Origin: Microbacterium lacus
GTDB taxonomy: Bacteria > Actinomycetota > Actinomycetes > Actinomycetales > Microbacteriaceae
DNA: 64,000 nucleotides
Reading direction: 5' to 3'
Assembly: GCF_039531105.1 (NCBI RefSeq)
Contig: NZ_BAAAPK010000001.1
Coordinates: 2,542,001 to 2,606,000, forward strand
In this document: piece by piece, positions 1 to 6,609 of the stretch
How positions within the stretch are numbered: the first letter of the stretch is position 1
Layout: each line of letters begins with the position of its first letter
Position numbers and translations under genes: made by a program
Notes under the pieces: generated by a model
The model's database searches: none
Told to the model about the DNA's origin: nothing
The model's input: only the letters and a program-made list of their open reading frames with translations

Positions 1-29
1 CAGTGCTCCGGTACCGACGGAGCTGATCG

Positions 30-72
30 CGCCCGAGCGGCCCGGCCTCGCCGGGGTCGCGCCGCTCGGGCG
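30..72. terminator. Inverted repeat upstream of the LacI gene
   Basis: A perfect 12-bp inverted repeat, CGCCCGAGCGGC at 30-41 and GCCGCTCGGGCG at 61-72, encloses a 19-base loop. No T-run follows on either strand. It ends 13 bases before the regulator's ATG, so it could terminate a gene left of the window or form a hairpin in the leader of the regulator mRNA. No gene end can be assigned in positions 1-29. Confidence 0.5.
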
Positions 73-85
73 GCATAATGAGGGA

Positions 86-1150
86 ATGTCTGCGAGCTCG
101 TTGCCACCGACCCCGCAGAGCGCGGTCCGCGAGCGTGCGGCATCCCGAAGCAAGGGCCCGCGCATGATCGATGTCGCCAGGCTCGCCGGGGTGTCGCAGC
201 AGACCGTCTCCCGAGTCGTGGCCGGCGCGACCAATGTCGCGCCAGACATCCGGGAGCGTGTGGAGAAGGCGATCGCCCAGCTTCGGTATCGGCGCAATCC
301 CGCAGCTTCGGCACTGGCCAGCAGCCGGACCATGACGATCGGCGTCGTCAGCTTCGAACTGTCGGTGCTCGGTCCGTCTGTCGCCCTCTACGGCATCTCT
401 GAAGAAGCGCGAAAGCACGGCTACTCGACGCGACTGGTCACGCTCGGCTCCCTCGACCGGGAGACGATCCGTGCTGCACTGGATTCGATCGGCCCGGATG
501 CCGTCGACGGCATCGTCGTGCTCGCGCCGCTCTACGAGGCTCTCGCGGTGCTTCAGGGACTTGACACCGACACCCCGATCGTCACGTTCGAACAGGGCAC
601 TCCCCCGAGCCCGACGAGCATCTCCATCGACGAGGTGCGCGGCGCACGAATGGCCGTTCGTCATCTTCTGGACCTCGGCCATGAGACGGTATGGCACGTG
701 CAAGGTCCGCCCGGGTGGATGGCGTCGACCGCCCGTGCCCGCGGATGGGCGGACGAACTCTCGGCCGCAGGTCGCGCGGCTCCTCCCCCGATCGCGACAT
801 CGGACTGGTCGGCCGCCGAGGGCTACCGCGTAGGGCAGCAGCTCTCGCGCGACCGGAGCGTCACGGCTGTCTTCGCCGCCAACGATCCCTTCGCGCTCGG
901 CCTCACGAAGGCGTTCGACGACGCGGGCCTTCGGGTTCCTGAAGACATCAGCGTCGTCGGGTTCGACAACGTCAAGGAGTCGCCGTTCTTCCGGCCGGCG
1001 CTGACGACCGTGACGCTCGACTTCGAGGCGATCGGGCACATCGCCGTGACGCGCATCCTGGCGATGATCAAGGGTGAGGCCGAGGGTGACATCCCGCTCA
1101 TCGAACCCGCACTGGTGATTCGCGACACCACCGCACCGCCTCGCCGCTGA
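86..1150 (+). CDS. LacI-family transcriptional regulator
   Basis: DNA-binding repressor of the LacI/GalR family, probably sugar- or metabolite-responsive and cytoplasmic. Residues 27-46 begin the classic N-terminal LacI helix-turn-helix (MIDVARLAGVSQQTVSRVV), followed by a hinge (NPAASALASSRT). A periplasmic-binding-protein-like effector domain follows, ending in the family's usual C-terminal pattern (VVGFDNVKESPFFRPALTTV). The length of 354 aa is normal, with about 26 extra residues before the HTH. An in-frame ATG at residue 27 is an alternative start, but the ATG at 86 follows a GAGGGA ribosome site. It lies on the same strand just before an amidase gene that carries a LacI-type palindrome in its leader, so it probably controls that unit. 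The effector is unknown. Confidence 0.93.
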   Translation: MSASSLPPTPQSAVRERAASRSKGPRMIDVARLAGVSQQTVSRVVAGATNVAPDIRERVEKAIAQLRYRRNPAASALASSRTMTIGVVSFELSVLGPSVALYGISEEARKHGYSTRLVTLGSLDRETIRAALDSIGPDAVDGIVVLAPLYEALAVLQGLDTDTPIVTFEQGTPPSPTSISIDEVRGARMAVRHLLDLGHETVWHVQGPPGWMASTARARGWADELSAAGRAAPPPIATSDWSAAEGYRVGQQLSRDRSVTAVFAANDPFALGLTKAFDDAGLRVPEDISVVGFDNVKESPFFRPALTTVTLDFEAIGHIAVTRILAMIKGEAEGDIPLIEPALVIRDTTAPPRR

Positions 1151-1160
1151 CGAGGTCCCG

Positions 1161-1183
1161 CAGGCAGGCAGGCAGGCAGGCAG
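1161..1183. repeat. CAGG tetranucleotide tandem repeat
   Basis: Five CAGG units plus CAG run in tandem just after the LacI-type gene. This is a short simple-sequence repeat that could vary in copy number by slippage. It lies outside any coding region. Confidence 0.85.
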
Positions 1184-1350
1184 TCGTCACGGGTCGGCCG
1201 AGGGATCTGGAGCGCCCGCCCGTAGCGATGCGCGCCGCGCCCCGATAGTGCGCTCTCTCAGTGTGGACCCCGACAACCGCGTCGCCTCGGCGCCGTTTTT
1301 ACGGAGCACTTTGGATGTAGGCCTTGCGCCTATGCCCAACCTGTGGTCGA

Positions 1351-1370
1351 CTGAGTTAGCGCTAACTCAG
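1351..1370. promoter_or_regulatory. Perfect 20-bp palindrome, probable LacI-family operator
   Basis: CTGAGTTAGCGCTAACTCAG is a perfect palindrome 66 bases before the amidase start. Its TTAGCGCTAA core, with a central CG, is the form of operator bound by LacI/GalR-family repressors. The regulator immediately upstream is the natural candidate to bind it. That assignment is inference from position and motif style. Confidence 0.75.
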
Positions 1371-1436
1371 CGTCTCCTGGCAACGAGGCCCTTCTGGTGT
1401 TTCGGACAGCCTGATTCAAAGAAGAGAGAGAACGAG

Positions 1437-2537
1437 ATGATCGATCCGTACGTCGTCGCGGCGGTATCGCCTCGGACGTTCGCCGTGAAAAACCCCGGCG
1501 ATGCCCTGGCCAACGTCAAGCGAATCAATGAGTTCATCGACACGGCCGCCATGGTCGGCGCATGGGAGGGGTCCCCCGTCCGCCTCATCGTCATTCCCGA
1601 AATGGCGATTCAGGGGATGATCGCGAACACGCCGGGCAACCGCGCGCGGGAGGCGCACTTCGCCGTCACGATCCCCGGCCCCGAGACCGACGAGCTCGGC
1701 AAGAAGGCAAGGCAGTTGAACGCCTTCATCGCGGCCGAACTTTACATGGTCAAGGACGATGACTTCCCCGACCGCTACTTCAACGTGGCCTTCATCATCG
1801 ACCCGCAGGGCGAGGTCATCTACAAGCGCTACAAGGCGACCAGCGACGCGTACGAGGGCGGGATGCTGGGCAACATGAACCCGCACGACATCTTCGACGA
1901 GTTCGTCGAGAAGAAGGCCGACGGCGATGTCATGAACGCGATCTTCCCCGTCGCACGCACCGAGATCGGCAACATCGGCATCGCCATCTGCCACGAGGGG
2001 GTCTACCCCGAGGTTGCGCGCGGTCTGGCAATGAACGGGGCCGAGATCATCATCCGTCCGACACTTATCGAACCAGCTGTCCAGAACGGAATGTGGGAGC
2101 TGCAGAACCGCGCCCACGCGATGTTCAACTCGGCCTACGTCGTCGCGCCGAACCTCGGCCCCGAGTACCGGGACGATGGCGGCATGCAAGACCTCTTCGG
2201 CGGCCAGTCGATGATCGTCGGTCCCCGCGGGCAGATCCTCACGCAGCAGCGCGGTTGGACGAGCGGCGACTCCTTCGTGGTGACGACGCTCGACATCGAG
2301 GCACTGCGCCGTGCCCGCGTCGCCAACGGTCTCTACAACCAGTTCAAGGATCTTCGGACCGAGCAGTACCGCGCGATCTACGACAAGCCGATCTACCCCA
2401 AGAACCAGTACGCAGACGCCGCGCCGACCGAAGGATGGCTGGCGCGCGAGCACCAGACGCGCGCCAAGAACATCGAGACGCTCATTGAGCGCGGTGTCCT
2501 CGTTCCGCCGACCGGTTACCAGAGCCCGGCGCTGTAG
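1437..2537 (+). CDS. Nitrilase-superfamily amidase (formamidase/aliphatic amidase-like)
   Basis: C-N hydrolase that releases ammonia from a small amide. The length (366 aa) and the sequence around the nucleophile are closest in style to AmiE/AmiF amidases. The catalytic triad is visible: Glu55 in VIPEMAIQG, a Lys in IYKRYKATS (130 or 133) and Cys185 in IGIAICHEGVYPEVARG. The start at 1437 is preferred over an upstream in-frame start at 1248 because GAAGAGAGAG lies just before the ATG and homology to the family begins at this point. The leader holds a palindromic operator, and the next gene follows after 10 bases, so the two are co-transcribed. Formamidase versus another short-chain amidase cannot be told from sequence alone. 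Confidence 0.9.
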   Translation: MIDPYVVAAVSPRTFAVKNPGDALANVKRINEFIDTAAMVGAWEGSPVRLIVIPEMAIQGMIANTPGNRAREAHFAVTIPGPETDELGKKARQLNAFIAAELYMVKDDDFPDRYFNVAFIIDPQGEVIYKRYKATSDAYEGGMLGNMNPHDIFDEFVEKKADGDVMNAIFPVARTEIGNIGIAICHEGVYPEVARGLAMNGAEIIIRPTLIEPAVQNGMWELQNRAHAMFNSAYVVAPNLGPEYRDDGGMQDLFGGQSMIVGPRGQILTQQRGWTSGDSFVVTTLDIEALRRARVANGLYNQFKDLRTEQYRAIYDKPIYPKNQYADAAPTEGWLAREHQTRAKNIETLIERGVLVPPTGYQSPAL

Positions 2538-2547
2538 GAGTTCCCGA

Positions 2548-3510
2548 ATGACGAAACGTGTGGCGATCCTCGGCATGGGCCGATGGGGTCGCACGTGGAA
2601 GCGCGTCCTGGGTGAGATTCCCGGTGTCGAGGTGGTCGGCGACGATCACCTCGACACCGGGGGCCGGCGTCCCGATTACGCGGACGTCATCGCAGCAACA
2701 GGTGTTGACGCCGTGATCATCACCCTGCCGGTGGGCCTGCACGTGGACGCTATCCGGCATGCCGTGGAACGCGGCATCCCCGTTCTCTGCGAGAAGCCGC
2801 TCGTTGCCACGCGTGCAGAACTCGGCGAACTTGTCGCGCTTGTGGACGAGACGGCGGTCGTCGTTCGGGTCAGCCAGAACTACCGTTCGCGCGGCTGGGT
2901 CAGGGCGACTCGCACCGCCGTCGCCGACCTTGGCGCGGTCAGACACGTGAGCATCGCGTTCGCACAGCCCGAATTCCTGGACGGTGGGCGAGGTGCGCTC
3001 CCCCATCCGTTGCTCGACGACATGGCGATTCATCACATGGATCTGCTTCGACACCTCACCGACTCCGAGGCGAGGGTCTTGGGTGCATGGTCGGCGAGAC
3101 CAGAACCCACGCAGTACTCAGGCGAGACAGACCTCGACGCGGTCCTTCGCCTCTCGAACGGAGCCTTGGTCTCGTACGCCGGCACCTGGGCAGCGCGCGG
3201 CGCCACCACACCATGGGATGGCGACTGGGAGATCCGCTGCGATGGCGGCACGGTCCACGTGCACGATCGTCGGGTCTTCGTGGAGACCTCCGCCGGGGAT
3301 CTCACGTCTCGCGATGTTACGGAAGACCCTGAGGATGCAGACCTCGCAGCGGTCTGGGTCGAATTCGCCGCCGCGCTCGACGGAGATCCAGACGCGGGAG
3401 TGTCGGTTGCTGACAATGCCCGGAGCCTTTCGCTGGTTTTCGACCTGCAAGACCATGCGCTGCGTCGCACAGACGGCTCAGCCGGAACCGGTCGCGGCGA
3501 ACAGAAGTAG
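2548..3510 (+). CDS. Gfo/Idh/MocA-family NAD(P)-dependent oxidoreductase
   Basis: Predicted dehydrogenase acting on a sugar-like or cyclic substrate. The N-terminus is a Rossmann nucleotide-binding fold (VAILGMGRWGRTW, residues 5-17). The family signature CEKPL is at 81-85 and supplies the catalytic lysine, and HHMDL at 162-166 lies in the substrate domain. The length of 320 aa is typical. A start at 2548 is preferred because TAGGAG sits at 2535-2540, overlapping the amidase stop region, and upstream in-frame sequence is a shadow of the amidase gene. The pairing with an amidase suggests catabolism of an amide-bearing metabolite, which is inference. Confidence 0.9.
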   Translation: MTKRVAILGMGRWGRTWKRVLGEIPGVEVVGDDHLDTGGRRPDYADVIAATGVDAVIITLPVGLHVDAIRHAVERGIPVLCEKPLVATRAELGELVALVDETAVVVRVSQNYRSRGWVRATRTAVADLGAVRHVSIAFAQPEFLDGGRGALPHPLLDDMAIHHMDLLRHLTDSEARVLGAWSARPEPTQYSGETDLDAVLRLSNGALVSYAGTWAARGATTPWDGDWEIRCDGGTVHVHDRRVFVETSAGDLTSRDVTEDPEDADLAAVWVEFAAALDGDPDAGVSVADNARSLSLVFDLQDHALRRTDGSAGTGRGEQK

Positions 3511-3541
3511 TCGCGACCTTGGCGGAAGCGTCCCCGCCGGG

Positions 3542-3572
3542 GCAGGTGGGAGGGGTCATCCCTCTCACCTGC
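3542..3572 (+). terminator. Hairpin terminator after the oxidoreductase gene
   Basis: A 13-bp stem, GCAGGTGGGAGGG at 3542-3554 and CCCTCTCACCTGC at 3560-3572, has a 5-base loop and a single G-T pair. It lies 31 bases after the oxidoreductase stop. There is no T-tract, as is common for actinobacterial terminators. It closes the metabolic unit and is the last clearly chromosomal feature on the left. Confidence 0.75.
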
Positions 3573-3736
3573 CTTCATCGCGACGTGGACCGTGATGCTT
3601 CGCTTTACCGTCCGTTCGTCGCGCACACGGCGTCGAACATCGCCGTAACTGGAACCGGTGGCTGGTTGGGCCGCCTTGATCTGCACGCAACTGCAGTTGC
3701 TGCGGGCCCTACCCCTGGAGGGACTCGAACACGTTT

Positions 3737-3750
3737 TGAGCATTGTGCTC
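3737..3750. promoter_or_regulatory. TGAGCA-TTG-TGCTC operator-like palindrome
   Basis: An interrupted palindrome, TGAGCA TTG TGCTC, of the same form as the site at 3954-3968 and the half-sites before the excisionase-like gene. It probably belongs to one regulator of the island. Confidence 0.45.
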
Positions 3751-3953
3751 TGCGACATCGAGCGACAGGATCCGCGAAATTTCACGGATTTCTGCGGTCA
3801 CAGCGACAAAAAGCTACGTCCGAAAACAGCTAACAGCATTCACAATGCGGCCAAAATACGGCCAGAAACAAGACGGTTTGACCCGGTATTCCGGGGCTGC
3901 AGCAGGCACCCTCATGCGACGGCATCTACCGGCAAATTCTAACATCTCCGATT

Positions 3954-3968
3954 TGAGCAAAATGCTCA
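3954..3968. promoter_or_regulatory. TGAGCA-AAA-TGCTCA perfect palindrome
   Basis: TGAGCAAAATGCTCA is a perfect 6+3+6 palindrome. A second, half-matching copy (TGAGCAAAGTGCG) lies at about 3995-4007. The same half-site recurs at 4793-4800, 4812-4819 and 4855-4862, flanking the HTH/excisionase pair. This suggests shared regulation of the island's left-end genes. Confidence 0.55.
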
Positions 3969-4148
3969 TACATTGAGCCTATTTTCCTTTGCAGTTGAGC
4001 AAAGTGCGAAGGACGGGCGTGGCCTTGACTCGAGGGAAAACGTGGGCCGGACCTCGTAGCTGTGCCGACCTCCTGCGCAAGTACTCCGAGCCCCGGACTA
4101 TCGGGGGTGAGGACCAGCTCTGGGCCCGCCAAGTTCGGTCGGACGGCG

Positions 4149-4763
4149 TCACAGTCCGATGGAGGGACCCGACGGAGATCCAGGAGGTCGATACGGACGA
4201 GTACGCCGCACTTCGTCTGCCCGCATCCGGTTGTACGTCTCGCGGGTTATTAGGTCCTCCGCGAGCCCCGCCTCGCGAGCCCGGGCCATCATCCTGGTTG
4301 CGGTGCTGACGCTTACGCCCAGCTGATCTGAGACGAGCTTCAGCGGTGCGATGTTGACTGTCGTCGCTATCCGGTAGAGCCTCACCGCCTCGAGGACCGT
4401 TTCACCCAAGTCGCGATCAGGCGCGTGAGCTCGGATGTCGGCAAGGTACTCGCTTAAGGACGTCGGCTCCGTCGCCCCTCGTTGCACCGTGACCACGCGG
4501 AGCGCAGACCGCTGCACGATCTGCAGCACGCTGACATCCCGCAGTGAGGCAGCCGTGACCTCGTCACCCTCGCCCGACCGGTCCGCCCGAACCGATGCAG
4601 CAACGGAGCGTCGCAGCTGCTGATCGTAGACTGCTCGCACATGAATCGAACCACGGGTGCCCGGTTCACCCTTCCCGGTAGCACGCCATCCGGTTGGCAT
4701 GCGCACACCATCGCCGACATCTATCCGCTCAGGGTCGACGTCGTCGACGGTCAGCTCACTCAC
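4149..4763 (-). CDS. HTH-tailed hypothetical protein
   Basis: Protein of about 204 aa from the GTG at 4763; the frame is open to 4856, with ATGs at 4820 and 4856 as alternatives. The C-terminal part contains a helix-turn-helix-like stretch (PLKLVSDQLGVSVSTATRM) and looks DNA-binding. The N-terminal 120 residues are unrecognised. I prefer the internal GTG because it leaves the TGAGCAAT/ATTGCTCA half-sites in an intergenic region divergent from the excisionase-like gene. None of the candidate starts has a strong ribosome site. The arrangement, with a regulator divergent from a small Xis-like gene at an island end, suggests control of excision or transfer. That role is inferred from context. Confidence 0.7.
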   Translation of the reverse strand: MSELTVDDVDPERIDVGDGVRMPTGWRATGKGEPGTRGSIHVRAVYDQQLRRSVAASVRADRSGEGDEVTAASLRDVSVLQIVQRSALRVVTVQRGATEPTSLSEYLADIRAHAPDRDLGETVLEAVRLYRIATTVNIAPLKLVSDQLGVSVSTATRMMARAREAGLAEDLITRETYNRMRADEVRRTRPYRPPGSPSGPSIGL

Positions 4764-4792
4764 ACCGGGAGTTTCCCACGACTTGGACGACG

Positions 4793-4819
4793 TGAGCAAT
4801 TCATGTCGCGCATTGCTCA
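4793..4819. promoter_or_regulatory. TGAGCAAT / ATTGCTCA inverted half-sites
   Basis: TGAGCAAT at 4793-4800 and ATTGCTCA at 4812-4819 form a perfect 8-bp inverted repeat with an 11-base spacer. They lie between the divergent HTH-tailed gene and the excisionase-like gene, and share the half-site of the palindromes at 3737 and 3954. Confidence 0.6.
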
Positions 4820-4871
4820 TCAAAGGAGTACGGTGTGCGCAAGTGATGTCACGCATTGCTCATCAAAGGAG
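4803..4871 (+). repeat. 26-bp direct repeat carrying a ribosome site
   Basis: Positions 4803-4828 and 4846-4871 are the same 26 bases with one mismatch (GTCGCGCATT versus GTCACGCATT). Each copy contains the ATTGCTCA half-site followed by CATCAAAGGAG. The second copy supplies the Shine-Dalgarno sequence of the excisionase-like gene at 4878. The first sits in front of a GTG that opens no useful frame. Confidence 0.8.
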
Positions 4872-4877
4872 AAGCTG

Positions 4878-5057
4878 ATGAACACATCCACGAACTCGCT
4901 TGCACTAACCATGAAGGATGCCGCCAAGCTCGTCGGAGTCGACTACCGCACAATCAGGCTCGGCATCGAGAACGGCACCATCCCCACCGTGCAGCTCGGA
5001 GAGCGAAGAATGATCCCTCGCGCCGCCTTGCTGCGAGTATTCGGCGCCGACACCTGA
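4878..5057 (+). CDS. Excisionase-like small HTH (MerR/HTH_17) protein
   Basis: A 59-aa DNA-binding protein. The whole product is one helix-turn-helix of the excisionase/HTH_17 type: an N-terminal MKDAAKLVGVDYRTIRLGIE recognition segment followed by a short wing (NGTIPTVQLGERRMIPRAALL). AAAGGAG at 4865-4871 lies six bases before the ATG at 4878. This decides the start against longer frames reading in from 4641. Such proteins act as directionality factors for tyrosine integrases, and an integrase gene sits at the far end of this island. The IS481 element begins 15 bases after the stop. Confidence 0.8.
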   Translation: MNTSTNSLALTMKDAAKLVGVDYRTIRLGIENGTIPTVQLGERRMIPRAALLRVFGADT

Positions 5058-5085
5058 CAGCCCACCGACTAGATGTATCCGGCAG

Positions 5086-6057
5086 TCACGTTGGTGACAC
5101 GCGGCTGAGGGGTGTGCCGTTGATGGCGGTGTGGTGGCGGTGAGCGTTGTAGTGCTCGATGAAGGGTGCCAGGGCGTCGGCGCGGGCGGTGTTTGAGGTG
5201 AAGATCTGCCGGTAGGCCCATTCGGTTTGCAGGGTGCGGTTCAGGCGTTCGACTTTGCCGTTTTGCCAGGGGCAGTGCGGGCGGATGAGGACGTGTTTCG
5301 CACCGAGCCAGCGGAGGACGCTCTGGAAGTCGTTCGAGAGCCGGTAGCTGAAGTGGTTGTCGGTCATGACCCGTTCGATGCGGGTGATGCCGTGCGTCGC
5401 GAAGTACGCCGCAGCCCGGGTGAGGAACCCGGCGCAGGTCGCGCCCTTCTCGTCGGGGTGGATCTCGGAGTACGCCAGCCGGGAGTGGTCATCGATCATC
5501 GAGTGGACGTAGTCGAAACCGATCCGAGCCCGCTTATGGGCCGCCGTGTCGCTGGCGGCTCTGCCGTGGGCGCGCCACCCGCCGCCGTCAGGGATACGCC
5601 CCAGTTTCTTCACGTCTATATGGACCAGCTCACCCGGGCGGGCGCGTTCGTATCGGACGGCGGTCTGTTTCGAGGCGCGGATGGCCCGGCCGGTCAACGG
5701 ATCGCATTCCGATAACCGGGGAACACCGTGTCGACGCAGGATCGCCCCGACCGTCCGAGCGGGCACTCCGACGGCGGGGCCGATCCGGTCCTGACCCTGT
5801 CGCAGCTGGACCCGTAGCTGAAGGACCCGTTGCTCGACCTCGAACGGCGTGCGTCGCGGCATCGACCGTGGTCGGGACGACCGATCCACCAACCCGGCCG
5901 CTCCCTCCAGACGGAACCTGGACACCCAACGATGCGCGCACTGACGTGAGATCCCCAGCTCTCGAGCAACGTGCGCGACCAGGCGCCCATCGCGCACGAC
6001 CCGAGTTATCAACAGGGTCCGTCCGTACACATTCAACCGAGCACTACCGTGGGCCAT
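5086..6057 (-). CDS. IS481-family transposase
   Basis: DDE transposase of 323 aa, usual for the family. The N-terminus has a helix-turn-helix (VAHVARELGISRQCAHRWVS), followed by an rve-type integrase core. The acidic residues are visible in LVHIDVKKLGRI, VMTDNHFSY and GKVERLNRTL. The C-terminus runs into the left terminal repeat, which is normal for compact IS elements. The start is the ATG at 6057, preceded on its strand by CCGGAGGTTCCC. The Shine-Dalgarno lies in a long inverted repeat (6060-6113). Confidence 0.92.
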   Translation of the reverse strand: MAHGSARLNVYGRTLLITRVVRDGRLVAHVARELGISRQCAHRWVSRFRLEGAAGLVDRSSRPRSMPRRTPFEVEQRVLQLRVQLRQGQDRIGPAVGVPARTVGAILRRHGVPRLSECDPLTGRAIRASKQTAVRYERARPGELVHIDVKKLGRIPDGGGWRAHGRAASDTAAHKRARIGFDYVHSMIDDHSRLAYSEIHPDEKGATCAGFLTRAAAYFATHGITRIERVMTDNHFSYRLSNDFQSVLRWLGAKHVLIRPHCPWQNGKVERLNRTLQTEWAYRQIFTSNTARADALAPFIEHYNAHRHHTAINGTPLSRVSPT

Positions 6058-6059
6058 GG

Positions 6060-6113
6060 GAACCTCCGGGGAGATTAGGGAACGTAAGCACTTCCACTAA
6101 GCCCCGGAGGTTC
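6060..6113 (-). promoter_or_regulatory. Leader hairpin that would hide the transposase ribosome site
   Basis: A perfect 12-bp inverted repeat, GAACCTCCGGGG at 6060-6071 and CCCCGGAGGTTC at 6102-6113, lies inside the IS just before the transposase ATG. On the mRNA the GGAGG ribosome site falls in the stem arm next to the start. Transcripts reading in from outside the IS would fold and be poorly translated. That is a known strategy of other IS families and is inferred here. Confidence 0.6.
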
Positions 6114-6166
6114 TCCTCAGCGCAACCCCCGAAACGTCACCAACGTCTCAGCCGAGTACGACTAGA

Positions 6167-6609
6167 GCGCGGACTACTCACGGCGGCCTAAGGCGGGTCG
6201 AGATTCCCGTTCCCGACGGTCACGCTTCAGCCAGACTCCAGTGAGTCCCCCAAAGGTGACGACCCTGTCGAAGTAATCGCATCATGATCTTCGACAGGAA
6301 CGCCTTCCACGTCGACCCCCCTGTTGAGCGAGGAGGACGGCATCATCGATGTCGAAACCTCGGCCGAATCTCTTGTGCCGTCGCGATCTTCAGTCGATTC
6401 GCGGGCCACAGCTTGCTGAGCCTCGTGGTGCTCGCCACAATGCCGGAGTTGATCTAGTGTCCACCGAACCGAGTTCAGATCGTCGTCTGCGACTCAGCGG
6501 ATGTGCGCACGCGTTCCATCGCCGAGGATGACACACCCGTGCCTACTTTCTCGACCAGACCCATACCGATAAGTTCAGTCGAGCACGGAATCTGAGCATT
6601 GGGGATGCG
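6167..6609. other. Noncoding gap between the IS481 element and the RelA/SpoT gene
   Basis: I see no convincing gene in this stretch of about 440 bases. It holds one perfect 10-bp inverted repeat, CCTGTCGAAG at 6264-6273 and CTTCGACAGG at 6289-6298, with a 15-base loop. It presumably also holds the promoter for the RelA/SpoT-domain gene. Confidence 0.5.

Larger units (their letters stand above)
3573..4148. other. Noncoding, locally AT-rich stretch at the island's left end
   Basis: I see no convincing gene here. The stretch is conspicuously richer in A/T at about 3780-4000 than the surroundings. It contains a tRNA-3'-end-like string on the minus strand (about 3714-3730), a near direct repeat (ATGCGGCCAAAA / ATACGGCCAGAA, 3846-3868) and the TGAGCA-N3-TGCTC palindromes listed separately. 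It probably marks the left junction of the island, but no exact att duplicate was found at the right end. Confidence 0.5.
5073..6160 (-). mobile_element. IS481-family insertion sequence, apparently intact
   Basis: An element of about 1.09 kb with one transposase. Terminal inverted repeats are visible: left end TGTATCCGGC..ACGTTGGTGAC (5073-5097), right end inward CGTACTCGGC..ACGTTGGTGAC (6160-6136). They match at 19 of 25 positions, including 11 contiguous. ACTAGA flanks both sides (5067-5072 and 6161-6166) and can be stretched to CGACTAGA, consistent with a target-site duplication and fairly recent insertion. Confidence 0.85.

Noticed and set aside
1416..2594. 392-aa minus-strand frame opposite the amidase
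   Set aside because: It is the complement of a well-supported gene in GC-rich DNA and has low-complexity Arg/Val/Asp composition with no domain.
3876..3883. GTTTGACC at 3876 repeated at 62321, considered as att core
   Set aside because: Only eight bases match, with limited similarity beyond; a chance match cannot be excluded.
3989..4309. 106-aa plus-strand frame at the island's left end
   Set aside because: Overlaps the 3' end of the HTH-tailed gene and the TGAGCA sites; composition unconvincing.
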